The notes under the pieces are model-generated. The model was given only the letters and a program-made list of their open reading frames with translations. It was not told where the DNA came from and searched no databases. Positions 27,890 to 39,057 of a stretch of DNA of 64,000 bases are shown here, in pieces. This DNA comes from Halorubrum aquaticum. Lineage in GTDB: Archaea; Halobacteriota; Halobacteria; Halobacteriales; Haloferacaceae. Each line of letters begins with the position of its first letter. Position 1 is the stretch's first letter. Position numbers and translations under genes: made by a program. The stretch covers positions 1 to 64,000 of the forward strand of contig NZ_FOPZ01000005.1 in NCBI RefSeq assembly GCF_900113615.1, written 5' to 3'.

Positions 27890-28276
27890 ATGGCCGTTCC
27901 ACGCCTCGTTTACGACGATGACTGTGGCTTCTGTATGTATATGATCCGGTGGCTATTGCGGTTCGGCGAGTTCGATCCCGTCGGGTTCAGCGAACTCACG
28001 CCGGATCAGAAGGCCCGGCTTCCGGACGAATACGACGCCTGTATGCACCTGTTGACCGACGAAGCGGTCCATTCCTGTGGCCGAGCGCTCGAACAGTGCG
28101 TTAGCCGCTGTGGAACCGTCGGTCGATGTCTCGTTCGCGCGGCGCGTCTGCTTCCGTGTTCGGAACGGATTCGGGAACGCGGCTACCGGTTCGTCGCCGA
28201 CCGCCGATCGATCTGGGGACGCGTTCGGTCCTGCGAGCACGTCGAGGGGCGTCCGTCCGGTTCCCGATCCAACTGA
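27890..28276 (+). CDS. DCC-family (DUF393) thiol-disulfide oxidoreductase-like protein
   Basis: A 128-residue protein that begins with LVYDDDCGFCMYMIRWL, the DxDCxxC signature of the DUF393/DCC1-like family with a thioredoxin-like fold. C12 and C15 are the expected redox pair. It carries seven more cysteines (51, 63, 70, 74, 80, 90, 115), many for a halophile cytoplasmic protein. The second half (HSCGRALEQCVSRCGTVGRCL) keeps the helix that follows the active site in the family. Substrate unknown. A TATA box sits at the right spacing. Confidence 0.8.
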   Translation: MAVPRLVYDDDCGFCMYMIRWLLRFGEFDPVGFSELTPDQKARLPDEYDACMHLLTDEAVHSCGRALEQCVSRCGTVGRCLVRAARLLPCSERIRERGYRFVADRRSIWGRVRSCEHVEGRPSGSRSN

Positions 28277-28422
28277 AAAGGCCGCTCCGCTGTATACTCC
28301 CGCCGTGTCCCGTACGGTGATCCCGACACGACGTCGGTCGGTCCCGTGCGTCGGTACGCGGGATCGGATGTACTGACCGCGACCGGGACGGAACGTCTCA
28401 GTAGGGGCTGAGAGGTGTCCAC

Positions 28423-28752
28423 TCAGCGGTGTGATTCGATCTTGATGATCGGATCTCCGCTCGGATCGGCGATGATGGTGGCCGTCGTGGTATCCGCCTC
28501 GAACTGGAGCGTCATCTTGAGGTTGTGTTCCTGAAAGAGTCCGTCGAGTGCGTCCGTATTGATGTCGTTACTGATGAGCCACTTCTGATCGATCACGTCC
28601 TCGTCGTGAGCCTTTGCGATCGCCGTTACGACCGCCGTGCTCAACTGTTCGACCTCGTCCGGCTCGTAGTAGAACTCCCGCGTGTTACCCATCCGTACGG
28701 GTTGGATTCGAACCGAAAGTAGTTTTTCACGAGATTCGATGATAGTCGTCAT
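28423..28752 (-). CDS. Stand-alone HalOD1 output-domain protein
   Basis: The 109-residue protein has the pattern of the haloarchaeal HalOD1 domain: YEPDEVEQLSTAVVTAIAKA, then the DINTDALDGLFQEHN segment and a C-terminal strand pair (TTATIIADPSGDPIIKIE). The domain is often fused to receiver or sensor domains and is thought to be a signalling output module; here it stands alone. The start at 28752 is set by the domain's N-terminus. It lies between two unrelated transcription units, and no promoter is evident at the leaderless spacing. Confidence 0.8.
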   Translation of the reverse strand: MTTIIESREKLLSVRIQPVRMGNTREFYYEPDEVEQLSTAVVTAIAKAHDEDVIDQKWLISNDINTDALDGLFQEHNLKMTLQFEADTTTATIIADPSGDPIIKIESHR

Positions 28753-28828
28753 ATTCGACACGACTCGGGGACGACGGTCCACGGGGTGAGAGATCCGCCG
28801 CAACCGTGCGATGGTCTTTCCGGGCCGG

Positions 28829-30124
28829 CTATTCCCCGGCCGCTGCCGCCTCCGATCCGGCCCGGATCCCGTCGCGGTAGCGGGCGACGATCGCGACCGT
28901 CGCGATCGCGGCGAGCACGGCGAAGGCACCGACGAGCGTGAACGTCCCGCGGTAGCCGCTCGACTCGATGAGCGCGCCGAAGAGCGGCGGCGCGACCGTG
29001 TTCCCGATCATGATCCCGATCGTCACGACCGCGAAGTTGCGCCCGATGTCGCTTCGCGCCGACAGCAGGTCGGCGAGTTTGTCCCGGGCGGGCAGGCCGA
29101 GGCTGCCGAGGCTCCCGGCCAGCACGCCGATCCCGACCGCGACGAGCGGCGGAGCGGCCATCGACGCCAGCGCGAAGACGGCGACGCCGACGAGCAGGTA
29201 GGCGCCCGCGAGGATCCCGCCGGGCCGGAACCGGTCGGCCAACACCCCGCCGGCGATGATCAGTGCCGCACCCGAGACGAACATCGCCGTCAGCGAGAGG
29301 CTCGCGACCCCCGAGGCGACGCCGTACCCGTCCTCTAAGAACACCACGAGATACGAGGAGACGCCCCAGAACGCGGTCGAGGCGAGAAGCGCGATCACTC
29401 CCAGCCCGAGGATCGGCCGCGACGCCCCGAGCGCGCGGATCTCCTCGCGCACGCGGGCCAGACGGGAGGTCGCCTCCGTGCGCGCGTCGTCGGCGTCGAC
29501 GTCCCCGGTGTTCGGCCGCGTCACCTCGTCGCTCACGTGTCTGGCGAGCACGTAGCAGGCGATCGCGCCGTAGACGGCACCGACGACGGCGATGAGGCCG
29601 AACGCGTGCCGCCACGTCGCGCCGGGCAGCGACGTGACGCCGAGGATGACCACGGGCGGCGCCGCGAACCCGAGGTTCCCGGCGAAGCCGTGGGCGCTGT
29701 AGGCCTTCCCGCGGAACTCGGCGCTGCTCGCGTCCGAGAGCAGCGGGAAGTGCGCCGGGTGGTGGCCGGCGATGCCCGCGCCCAGCACCGCCTGCCCGAC
29801 GAGGAGGACCTCGAAGGTCGGCGCGATCGCCAGGATCCCCGCGCCGAACGCGCCGACCCCGAGACAGAGCGCCAGCGTAACCACGCGGTCGTAGTTGTCG
29901 GAGAGGTAGCCGTACGGCAGCTGTAAGGCGGTGTTGACGAACGCCTGGACGCCCATCGCGACCCCCAACGCGCCGAGTCCCACGTCGAAGTCGGCGGCCA
30001 GCGTCGCCAGGATCGGCGGGAACAACACGAGATACAGGTGGTTCACGACGTGCGACCCGCTCACGAGTCCGACCACGAGGGCGGTCTCACGCGGCACGGA
30101 ATCGAACCCGAGGCGTTCGAACAT
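28829..30124 (-). CDS. Major facilitator superfamily permease
   Basis: A 431-residue transporter with about 12 transmembrane segments and a central hydrophilic loop at about 190-220 (RHVSDEVTRPNTGDVDADD). The MFS motif between helices 2 and 3 is present as GYLSDNYDRV (about 73-82), and GVLADRFRPG appears at the equivalent place in the second half. The substrate cannot be inferred; helix 1 has HVVNHLYLVLFPP, as in fosmidomycin-resistance-like MFS proteins, a weak guess. It lies 85 bp downstream of katG on the same strand. Confidence 0.85.
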   Translation of the reverse strand: MFERLGFDSVPRETALVVGLVSGSHVVNHLYLVLFPPILATLAADFDVGLGALGVAMGVQAFVNTALQLPYGYLSDNYDRVVTLALCLGVGAFGAGILAIAPTFEVLLVGQAVLGAGIAGHHPAHFPLLSDASSAEFRGKAYSAHGFAGNLGFAAPPVVILGVTSLPGATWRHAFGLIAVVGAVYGAIACYVLARHVSDEVTRPNTGDVDADDARTEATSRLARVREEIRALGASRPILGLGVIALLASTAFWGVSSYLVVFLEDGYGVASGVASLSLTAMFVSGAALIIAGGVLADRFRPGGILAGAYLLVGVAVFALASMAAPPLVAVGIGVLAGSLGSLGLPARDKLADLLSARSDIGRNFAVVTIGIMIGNTVAPPLFGALIESSGYRGTFTLVGAFAVLAAIATVAIVARYRDGIRAGSEAAAAGE

Positions 30125-30209
30125 CTATCGGTCCATCGCGAGATCCGGGGAAAACGGTGTGTCAATCGGCCGGCGTTGCCGAGGAGTGGCCCCGTCGGCT
30201 ACGGACCTC

Positions 30210-32476
<2,267 letters not shown>

Positions 32477-32799
32477 TCGGCTTCACGTTAACGTTCTCGA
32501 GCACAAATAAAAAAGTGGCTACTGTCCGGGCAGACGTTCGGCAATGACAATCTCCTTTCCGTATTTATGAACTTTCGTTCGAATATCCTAAAACACGGAC
32601 CGGGTCAGCGTCTCGTGGGTACGTACCGACACGAATCGGCCGGGGCGGTGAGAGGTTCCGTGTGGTCGTGAGGGGGTCACGGAGCCACGGCCGTTCCCGC
32701 GCCATAAGTTATGGAGTGGTTCTCTCGTTTCACGACAGGTGTCATGTCTTGGGCACACCAAAGAATTATGTCGATCTGGTTCGTATGCCCACGTGGATC
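32477..32799. other. Intergenic region between katG operon and small membrane gene
   Basis: This 323-bp gap holds the katG promoter at its left edge and a GAATTATG box at about 32763-32770 that may serve the membrane gene to the right. The middle contains an AT-richer TTTATGAACTTTCG stretch near 32563-32577 and no convincing ORF. Confidence 0.5.
32486..32514 (-). promoter_or_regulatory. katG operon promoter with CGTTAACG palindrome
   Basis: On the minus strand a TTTTTTATTT box (32505-32514) is centred 34 nt before the ATG of the 40-codon ORF. The 8-bp palindrome CGTTAACG (32486-32493) lies at the expected transcription start, where a repressor could block initiation. Confidence 0.55.
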
Positions 32800-33054
32800 A
32801 TGAGTAGGTACTACGACTACGTCCTCGGACTGATCCCGGCCGCCCTGATCGGCGTGACTGCCTTCTTGAATCTGGTCGGACTGTCGTTGACGGCGGCCGT
32901 TCCCGTGGGCGCGGGCATCGCGCTGGCGCTTATGGGCCACGCGATGTTCGTGCGGGCACCCCTCGGCGACGCGACCCGGGCCGCGACCCGCTCCCCCTCC
33001 GGTACGGCCTCCCCGTCCGATACCGGACCCCTCGCCGGGTCGGGTTCCGACTGA
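32800..33054 (+). CDS. Small membrane protein of unknown function
   Basis: An 84-residue protein with two transmembrane helices (about 6-27 and 31-51) joined by a tight turn and a Ser/Gly/Pro-rich tail (SPSGTASPSDTG). The N-terminal MSRYYDYVLG looks like a conserved start. The start at 32800 is preferred because the GAATTATG box is 33 nt upstream; an in-frame ATG at 32785 would be only 18 nt from it. No family recognised. Confidence 0.65.
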   Translation: MSRYYDYVLGLIPAALIGVTAFLNLVGLSLTAAVPVGAGIALALMGHAMFVRAPLGDATRAATRSPSGTASPSDTGPLAGSGSD

Positions 33055-33102
33055 TCGCCGCCGTCCTGTATCGTTTAGTTGCTCCCGCCCCACGGGTGGG
33101 AC

Positions 33103-34101
33103 ATGACCGACACGCTGTTTCTCACGAGCGCAGACGTCGACGACCTCGCCGAGCCGGCCGACTACGTCGCGGCCGTCCGGGAGGGGTACCGGGAGATCGG
33201 CGACGGCGCGCCGGCCGAGCCGCGGACGAGACTCGGCAGCGAGGACCCGCCGGGCATGCTCACGACCTACGTCGCGCTCCTTCCCGAGACGGGCGCGATG
33301 GGCGGGTACACCTACTCCGCCGGCTTCGGCGCGGGCGACGCGTGGTTCATGACGCCGCTCTTCGACGCGGACTCCGGCGAGCCGCTCGCGCTGATCGACG
33401 GCGCGTCGATGAACCCGTTCAAGACGGGCGCGGCGGGCGCGGTCGCCGTCGACGCGCTCGCCCGCGAGGACGCGACCGAGGTCGCCGTGATCGGAAGCGG
33501 GTCGCAGGCGCGCGGACAGCTCCGCGCGGCCGCGACGGTCCGCCCGTTCGAGGCGGTCCGGGTCTTCTCGCCGACGGCCGAGAACCGCGAGTCGTTCGCG
33601 GCGGAGTTCGACGACCGGCTCGACGCCGACGTGCGCGCGGTCGCGAGCGCGAGCGAGGCGCTCGCGGACGCGGACGTGGTGATCACGGCGACGACCGCGA
33701 GCGACCCGGTGATCGCCGACGCCGACGTGGAGCCCGGCACGCACGTCACCGCGATGGGCCAGTACGCCCCGGGGAAGAACGAGCTCCCGCCCGAACTGGT
33801 CGCGCGGGCGACGTACGTCCCCGACCTCCGGGACCGAGCGACGCGCGACGCCGGCTCGTTCCTCGCGGCGGTCGAGGCGGGACTCGTCGACGAGGACGGC
33901 GTCGCGGCCGAACTCGGCGACGTCGTCGCCGGAACTCATCCGGGGCGGACGGGAGACGAGGAGGTGACCGTCTTCGACTCCGGCGGGACGGGGATCGAGA
34001 CGGCCGCGGCCGCCCACATGCTCTACGAGCGCGCACGCGAGGCGGGGCGCGGGGAGACGATCGAGTTCGCGCCCGCGAGTGAGGCGCTCACCGGGAAGTA
34101 G
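33103..34101 (+). CDS. Ornithine cyclodeaminase/mu-crystallin family dehydrogenase
   Basis: A 332-residue NAD-dependent enzyme of the family that includes ornithine cyclodeaminase, archaeal alanine dehydrogenase and mu-crystallin. The Rossmann glycine motif VAVIGSGSQARGQL is at about 128-141. The substrate-side segment GASMNPFKTGAAGAVAVD carries the conserved lysine-containing turn. The C-terminal FDSGGTGIETAAAAHMLY is the family's closing segment. Whether it acts on alanine, ornithine or another imino/amino acid cannot be read. The ATG at 33103 is supported by a GTTTAGT box 28 nt upstream. Confidence 0.85.
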   Translation: MTDTLFLTSADVDDLAEPADYVAAVREGYREIGDGAPAEPRTRLGSEDPPGMLTTYVALLPETGAMGGYTYSAGFGAGDAWFMTPLFDADSGEPLALIDGASMNPFKTGAAGAVAVDALAREDATEVAVIGSGSQARGQLRAAATVRPFEAVRVFSPTAENRESFAAEFDDRLDADVRAVASASEALADADVVITATTASDPVIADADVEPGTHVTAMGQYAPGKNELPPELVARATYVPDLRDRATRDAGSFLAAVEAGLVDEDGVAAELGDVVAGTHPGRTGDEEVTVFDSGGTGIETAAAAHMLYERAREAGRGETIEFAPASEALTGK

Positions 34102-34111
34102 CGGCGTCCCC

Positions 34112-34609
34112 TCATCGCCGCCGGCTTCGACGCCGGACCGGCTCGCCGTGGACGGCGCGGTAGGCGGTCGGGAACGCGGCGAGCCCGAGGACCTGGACGA
34201 CTCCGCCGCCGAGGAACGCGAGCGGGAGCGGGCCGGAAACCGCCGTCGTGGTCGCGGCGACGCCGAGGGTGGCGAGCAGGTAGAGCGCCGAGAAGTACGC
34301 GACCCGGAGCGGCACGCTCTTCACCTCGCCGAGCCGCGGCCACTCGCCGGCGTCGACGGCGCGGGTGCGGAACAGCGCCAGCGCGGGCGACCCGAGGACG
34401 ACGGCACCGATGCCCGCGGTCGGCAGCGCGTCGGGGTACGCGGACTGGAAGACGAGCCCGAGGACCAGCGCGGGCGACGCGAGGACCGTCAGCTCGATCC
34501 CGGCGAAGAAGAGCCGCTCGGTCCAGTAGCTCGCGCCCTCCTTCGTGTCCGTGTAGTGCCTCTCGTCGTAGCCGCGCGGTTCGTCGCTCTCACGCGATTC
34601 GTCGCTCAT
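34112..34609 (-). CDS. Four-helix membrane protein of unknown function
   Basis: A 165-residue protein with a hydrophilic N-terminus (ESDEPRGYDERHYTDTKEG), four likely transmembrane helices at about 36-55, 64-82, 101-121 and 126-147, and an Arg-rich C-terminus (RRRSRRR). Charge distribution suggests the C-terminus is inside. No family recognised. It is 34 bp downstream of pelota on the same strand, so it may share its transcript. Confidence 0.7.
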   Translation of the reverse strand: MSDESRESDEPRGYDERHYTDTKEGASYWTERLFFAGIELTVLASPALVLGLVFQSAYPDALPTAGIGAVVLGSPALALFRTRAVDAGEWPRLGEVKSVPLRVAYFSALYLLATLGVAATTTAVSGPLPLAFLGGGVVQVLGLAAFPTAYRAVHGEPVRRRSRRR

Positions 34610-34643
34610 CGGGACCCTCCGAGAGGGCGCTCATCGATGGAAG

Positions 34644-35711
34644 TCACTGGAGCCGATACCGGAGGATGGCGGCGATGCCGCCGAGGTTCGAGAGCTGTTC
34701 GCCGGGAGCGAACTCCGCCGAGAAGACGACGACGTCGCCGCCCTGTCGCTCGACCGATTCGATCACGTCGTTGACGTCTATTTCCCAGTCGCCCTCGCCC
34801 TGCCGTTCGGTCCGGAGCCGCTCGTCGACGACGAGCAGGGTCTCGACCGCGCCGAACTCGGCGGCCTCCGCCACGTCCTCGGGACCGTAGGTGGCCTTCG
34901 CGCCCGTCGCGATGTTCTCCGTGAGGTCGTCGATGAGGTTCGCCTCCCGGGAGATCCGCGTCTCCTTTTGTACCTCGTCGACCGCGCCGCGTTTGAGCAC
35001 CTCGTGGACGCCCCGGTCGCCCGCCGCCGAGGTGTCGACGACGCTGATGCTGTCGGAGAGATCGCGGTACTCCTCCGTGATGTAGTCGTGGGCGTCGTTC
35101 TTCGTGAACCCCGGTCCCGCGAGGATCACTGCGTCGGCGTCGAGGTGTGAGAGCGCCTCCGCGAGTTCGGCGAACAGCTCCTCGCGCGGCCGGGAGAACT
35201 CCCCTTTGCCGGTCGGTTTCGTGAAGGAGGCGTACTCCTCGGTGCCGTACTGCTGGACCGTGTGGACGTACGCCGCGCCCTCCTCGACGGTCGCGATGGC
35301 GACGTCGGGGTTCTCCGCGGCCTCCGTCGCCTCCTCCAGCCGCTCGGTCTGGTCGGGCATGAAGTGCTTCTCGACCGTGATCTCGTCGTGCTCCTCGACG
35401 TTTATCGTGTGATGGGCGTTGAGCTGGTCCTCTCTGGAGCAGGCGACGATGACGCCCGAGACCCGGAGCCGGTTGGCGAAGCGCGCGAACTCGACGTCGT
35501 CGACCTCCAGCGTCACGAAGACGTGCTCGCGCTGGCCGCCCGTGTCCCGCATCTGGTCGTCGTTCCGCTGGATCCGTCGGGTGGTGTCGCCCTCGACGAG
35601 GTCGCCCGGTTCGAGGACGTGCGCCAGGTGCCAGAGGTCGTCGACGTTCTCGGGGACGAGCGTGAGCCGTTCCCGGCCCTCCTCGCCGTAGCCCCGCTCG
35701 GAGATTCGCAT
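34644..35711 (-). CDS. pelA: mRNA surveillance protein pelota (Dom34)
   Basis: The 355-residue protein is the archaeal eRF1-like rescue factor that enters stalled ribosomes with aEF1A and promotes their splitting. The N-terminal Sm-like domain begins [22 protein letters not shown]. It contains [15 protein letters not shown] and GDTTRRIQ. The central eRF1-like domain has [10 protein letters not shown] and the [11 protein letters not shown] region, and the C-terminal domain has LLVVDERLR and ends in [11 protein letters not shown]. There is no GGQ motif, as expected for pelota as opposed to eRF1. It is of usual length. Confidence 0.95.
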   Translation of the reverse strand: MRISERGYGEEGRERLTLVPENVDDLWHLAHVLEPGDLVEGDTTRRIQRNDDQMRDTGGQREHVFVTLEVDDVEFARFANRLRVSGVIVACSREDQLNAHHTINVEEHDEITVEKHFMPDQTERLEEATEAAENPDVAIATVEEGAAYVHTVQQYGTEEYASFTKPTGKGEFSRPREELFAELAEALSHLDADAVILAGPGFTKNDAHDYITEEYRDLSDSISVVDTSAAGDRGVHEVLKRGAVDEVQKETRISREANLIDDLTENIATGAKATYGPEDVAEAAEFGAVETLLVVDERLRTERQGEGDWEIDVNDVIESVERQGGDVVVFSAEFAPGEQLSNLGGIAAILRYRLQ

Positions 35712-35794
35712 ACCCCGGATTCGATCGGGACGGTATCAACTCTTGGCTTCCGTCCTCGGCGGAGCGCCCGCGGGACCGCGCCGACGGCGCCCGG

Positions 35795-36985
35795 TCACGT
35801 CCCCCAGTCGAACTCGTCGACCGCGTCGGCGTCCGTGAGGTCGTCGCCGTCGCGGTCGGCTGCGTCGTTGCGGTCGCCACCTTCGCCGTCGGCGGCACCC
35901 TCGACGAGTGCGTCGAGGTCGACCGTACCGACCTCCTCTGGGACCGCAGTCGGGAGTTCGCCGGGAACGGTCCGGCCGGTCTGAACCGCCGGGTCGGCCT
36001 CCGAGCGGACGGAACTGTCCCGCGACGACGAGCCGACGGACGCGGCGTTCGATCCGTTCGAGGTGCCGGAGCCGATGGGAGCGGCGTCCTCGGCGGCGAC
36101 CCCGTCGTCGGCTTCGGTGGCGACGCCCTCGTCATCGGCGACGCCCTCGTCGTCGAGGGGGAGGGACGATCGGACGCGCTCGATCGCGTCTCCCGCTCCG
36201 AGGCCGTACAGCGTGTGGACGACGACGCGGGCCGCGAAGACGCCGCCGATCCCGACGAGAAGGGGCACGAACGGCCCCGCGAGGACGTACCCCGTGAGCA
36301 GCGTGACCATCGCCAGCGACCACGCGACCGCGTACTCCCCGGAGAGCGCGACGCGACCGACCGCGGCCGGTCGCAGCCCGTCACGGAGTCGACCTCCCGC
36401 GGCGAGCGCGGCGAGCGCGGCCGGCCTGACGTACGCGAAGGCGACGAGGTACGCGAGCGAGACGACGGCAACGAACGCGCCGACGATCCCGTAGACCGGT
36501 GTGGCGGGCGGGACCGACGCGTCGACGTCCGGAGTGCCCCCCGGGTCGGTTCCGGCGACCGACTCCGCGAGCGGTGCCGGGTTCACCCGGCCGAACTCGA
36601 CGAACGCGCCGGCGACCGCGACGGCGGCCAGCCCGACGACGAGCGGGAGGAGATACGCGGCGGTGAGCAGCGCGGACGCGACGCCGTCCCGGTAGAGCCG
36701 CCCCCAGCGAACGAACGGCGGCGCCCTCGGAGCGGCGTCCGTCGTGGACTCGGCGTCGTCCGTCGCCTCGATCCCCACGGCGAGCACCCGGAGGAAGTAC
36801 CCGCGGGTGACGAGCGCCGGCGCGAGCGCGAGGGGCGCGGCCACGACGAGGGGGGGTGCGGCGAGCGTCCCGATCAGCCAAAGCGGCGTGATCACCCACG
36901 CGAGAAGCGTCAACACCGTCCCGATGATCAGCGTCCCGGCCGCGTCCTCGGAACGAAGCGGCGTCGAGAGCGCGGCCCGGAGCAT
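35795..36985 (-). CDS. DUF4013 family membrane protein with acidic tail
   Basis: A 396-residue protein with five or six transmembrane segments in residues 16-275. The early helix pair LLAWVITPLWLIGTLAAPPLV and the GYFLRVL segment with later RLYRDGVASALLTAAYLLP match the DUF4013 family of haloarchaeal membrane proteins. The last 120 residues are a low-complexity Ser/Asp/Glu/Ala tail that should be disordered and cytoplasmic. Function unknown. The start is fixed by a TATA box 27 nt upstream. Confidence 0.75.
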   Translation of the reverse strand: MLRAALSTPLRSEDAAGTLIIGTVLTLLAWVITPLWLIGTLAAPPLVVAAPLALAPALVTRGYFLRVLAVGIEATDDAESTTDAAPRAPPFVRWGRLYRDGVASALLTAAYLLPLVVGLAAVAVAGAFVEFGRVNPAPLAESVAGTDPGGTPDVDASVPPATPVYGIVGAFVAVVSLAYLVAFAYVRPAALAALAAGGRLRDGLRPAAVGRVALSGEYAVAWSLAMVTLLTGYVLAGPFVPLLVGIGGVFAARVVVHTLYGLGAGDAIERVRSSLPLDDEGVADDEGVATEADDGVAAEDAAPIGSGTSNGSNAASVGSSSRDSSVRSEADPAVQTGRTVPGELPTAVPEEVGTVDLDALVEGAADGEGGDRNDAADRDGDDLTDADAVDEFDWGT

Positions 36986-37313
36986 ACGCGGTTCTCCGTC
37001 GGAAGGAGTATAAATTGTGCCGGAGACCGCCGGATCGATCGCCGAGACGCGGGAGCGAGCACCTCGACGGACGCGTCGACCGGGGGAGTCCCGTCTGTAA
37101 GACGGATGACTGAAACATCGTTCACCGAGCGTTTATGCCCCGCGATGGAGTACGAGACGTTGGCCGCACGGGACAATCGTGTGCCTCTGACAGAGCCGAT
37201 ACGGCCGTCGTAACGACGGCCCCCGCCAGCGGCTTTCCGATGGACGTCCCGTCCGACTCGATCCCGGAGCGGCGCGCCGGTACCGATTTATCCCGTCCCG
37301 CTCACCGTCCGGT
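36986..37313. other. Intergenic region with divergent promoters
   Basis: This 328-bp gap holds the DUF4013 promoter on the left and an ATTTATC box (37287-37293) 25 nt before the ATG at 37314 on the right. A 35-codon plus-strand ORF (37106-37213, starting MTETSFTERLCPAMEYE) is possible but unsupported. One isolated GTAAGAC heptamer lies at 37096-37102. Confidence 0.5.
37009..37016 (-). promoter_or_regulatory. TATA box of the DUF4013 gene
   Basis: AATTTATA on the minus strand is centred 27 nt before the ATG at 36985, so the mRNA is probably leaderless. Confidence 0.65.
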
Positions 37314-37739
37314 ATGAGTGACGACGAGCCGACGAGCGGGGTCGAACCGACGCTCCGGAGCTACGGCATAAGCGTCGAGTCGATCGACGTCGGCGACCCC
37401 CTGGAGGTGACGTACATGACCGCGTTTCCCGGGCGCGAGGTCCACCGCCGCGAGATCGGCAGAGCGCTCAACGCGCTCATCGACCGCGCGGAGGCGGACG
37501 CGTGGGATCCGGTTCGCGTCGAGGCGACCGTGGTCCGGTCGCCGGGCGACCCCCTCGGGACGTGGGCTGCCGAGCCCGTCTGGTTCGAGAGGCTCCTCGC
37601 GGACGACCTGACCGAGACCGAGTTCTCGACGCGCGTCCTCCAGACCCTCTCCCACGTCGACGCCGACGACGGTGACCGTGACGAACCGGGGGGCGCCGAC
37701 CCCGAGGACGAGGGAACCGCGGGGGACCGGACGCCGTGA
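37314..37739 (+). CDS. Conserved-looking acidic protein of unknown function
   Basis: A 141-residue protein. Residues 10-115 look folded (LEVTYMTAFPGREVHRREIG and WDPVRVEATVVRSPGDPLGTW), followed by an acidic low-complexity tail. No family recognised with certainty. Its stop overlaps the start of the hydrolase gene by 4 nt (GTGA), which implies a two-gene operon with translational coupling. A TATA box 25 nt upstream supports the start. Confidence 0.75.
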   Translation: MSDDEPTSGVEPTLRSYGISVESIDVGDPLEVTYMTAFPGREVHRREIGRALNALIDRAEADAWDPVRVEATVVRSPGDPLGTWAAEPVWFERLLADDLTETEFSTRVLQTLSHVDADDGDRDEPGGADPEDEGTAGDRTP

Positions 37740-38671
37740 CCCGACGCGACCCCGTGAACCGCGCCCAGCGGCGGCTCGCTCGGCCGCCGCGCGAGCGCTT
37801 CTCGACGCGCGATCTCGCGTTCGACGTCGACGGGGAGACCTGTCGAGGGACGCTGTACCTCCCGAGCGGCGACGACGACGCGCCGGCGATCGTCATGGCT
37901 CCGGGCCTCGGTGCCGAGCGGAGCTTCGGCTACCCGGCGATCGCCGAGCGGTTCGCCGACGCCGGCTACGCCGCGTTCACCTTCGATTACCGCGGGTTCG
38001 GCGACTCCGAGGGCGACTCCCAGCTGGTCCATCCCGGTCGCCAGCGAGCCGATTACGCGGACGCGCTCGATCGGCTCAAACGCGTCGACGCGGTCGGGCG
38101 GGACCGGGTCCTCTGGGGCGCGTCGCTGTCGGCGGGACACGTCCTGACGCTGGCCGCCGAGCGTCGGGACGTCGACGCCGTCGTCGCGGTGACGCCCGTG
38201 CTCGACGTCCGGTCGATCGTCACCGCCCGCGGCGGCAAGTACCTCGCCCGCGCGGGCCTCGCGGGCCTCCGCGACCTGCTCGGCCACCGGATCGGTCGCG
38301 GCCGGACCGTCCCGATCGTCGGCGGGACGGAGGAGCTCGCGGCGGTCACGGAGCCGGGAACGAAACGCGGCTACCTCGACCTCGTCGACCGGGAGTCGTC
38401 CTGGCGGAACGAGACGCCCGCTCGGTCGCACCTCCGGCTCGTCAACTACCGGCCGGGCGAGCGGCTCGCGGAGATCGGCGTCCCGACGCTGCTTCTGGCA
38501 GGCACCGACGACCCGATCGTCCCGGTCGATTCGGTTCGCGAGGCCGCCGAGGACCTCCGGCGCGGCACCCTCGTCTCGATGCCCGCCGACCACTTCTCCC
38601 CGTTCGGGGCGGACTTCGAGCCGGCGGTCGGCCACCAGCTCTCGTTCCTCCGGGACGCGTTCGACGGGTAG
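37736..38671 (+). CDS. Alpha/beta hydrolase
   Basis: A 311-residue alpha/beta-hydrolase of the dienelactone hydrolase/X-Pro peptidase-like kind. The strand MAPGLGAERSFGYPAIAERF precedes DYRGFGDSEG. The nucleophile elbow is G128-A-S130-L-S132, a GxSxS variant of GxSxG. Acid D259 lies in LLAGTDDPIVP and the catalytic histidine H286 in PADHFSPF. No signal peptide is visible, so it is probably cytoplasmic. Substrate unknown. Coupled by overlap to the 141-residue protein gene. Confidence 0.85.
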   Translation: MTRRDPVNRAQRRLARPPRERFSTRDLAFDVDGETCRGTLYLPSGDDDAPAIVMAPGLGAERSFGYPAIAERFADAGYAAFTFDYRGFGDSEGDSQLVHPGRQRADYADALDRLKRVDAVGRDRVLWGASLSAGHVLTLAAERRDVDAVVAVTPVLDVRSIVTARGGKYLARAGLAGLRDLLGHRIGRGRTVPIVGGTEELAAVTEPGTKRGYLDLVDRESSWRNETPARSHLRLVNYRPGERLAEIGVPTLLLAGTDDPIVPVDSVREAAEDLRRGTLVSMPADHFSPFGADFEPAVGHQLSFLRDAFDG

Positions 38672-38729
38672 ACGGAAGAGGCAGCGGGCGGGTACGCCAT
38701 TTATGCCGCCGAGCCGCGTACCACCGGGC

Positions 38730-39041
38730 ATGACCGTCGTCGCCCTGTTGAGCGTCGCACCGGTGATCGAGGGGAGCATGGCCGAGGAGGTCGCGGAGGC
38801 GGTGGCCGCCCTCGACGACTTCGACGTGAGCTACGAGACGAACCCGATGGGGACCACCATCGAGGCCGACGACGTCGACACGCTGCTCGACGCCGTCGGG
38901 GCCGCCCACCGGGCGGTCGACGGCGACCGCGTCTCCACGTTCCTGAAGATCGACGACAAACGGACCGTCGAGACCACGGCCGACCGGAAGGTCGAGGCCG
39001 TCGAGGAGCACCTCGGACGCGAGGCGAGACGGAAGCGGTGA
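38730..39041 (+). CDS. MTH1187/YkoF-family thiamine-binding protein
   Basis: The 103-residue protein has the pattern of the small MTH1187 (DUF77) family: VVALLSVAPVIEGSMAEEVA, SYETNPMGTTIEAD (about 40-53) and a helix-strand-helix end. Members bind thiamine or related compounds and form tetramers. Role is probably cofactor scavenging or homeostasis, by family only. A CATTTATG box 28 nt upstream fixes the start. Confidence 0.85.
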   Translation: MTVVALLSVAPVIEGSMAEEVAEAVAALDDFDVSYETNPMGTTIEADDVDTLLDAVGAAHRAVDGDRVSTFLKIDDKRTVETTADRKVEAVEEHLGREARRKR

Positions 39042-39057
39042 GGTCGATCCGGCCGGA

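Noticed and set aside
37106-37213. A 35-codon plus-strand ORF between the DUF4013 gene and the 37314 gene
   Set aside because: No promoter at leaderless spacing, no ribosome-binding site and no recognisable composition. Possible but unsupported.
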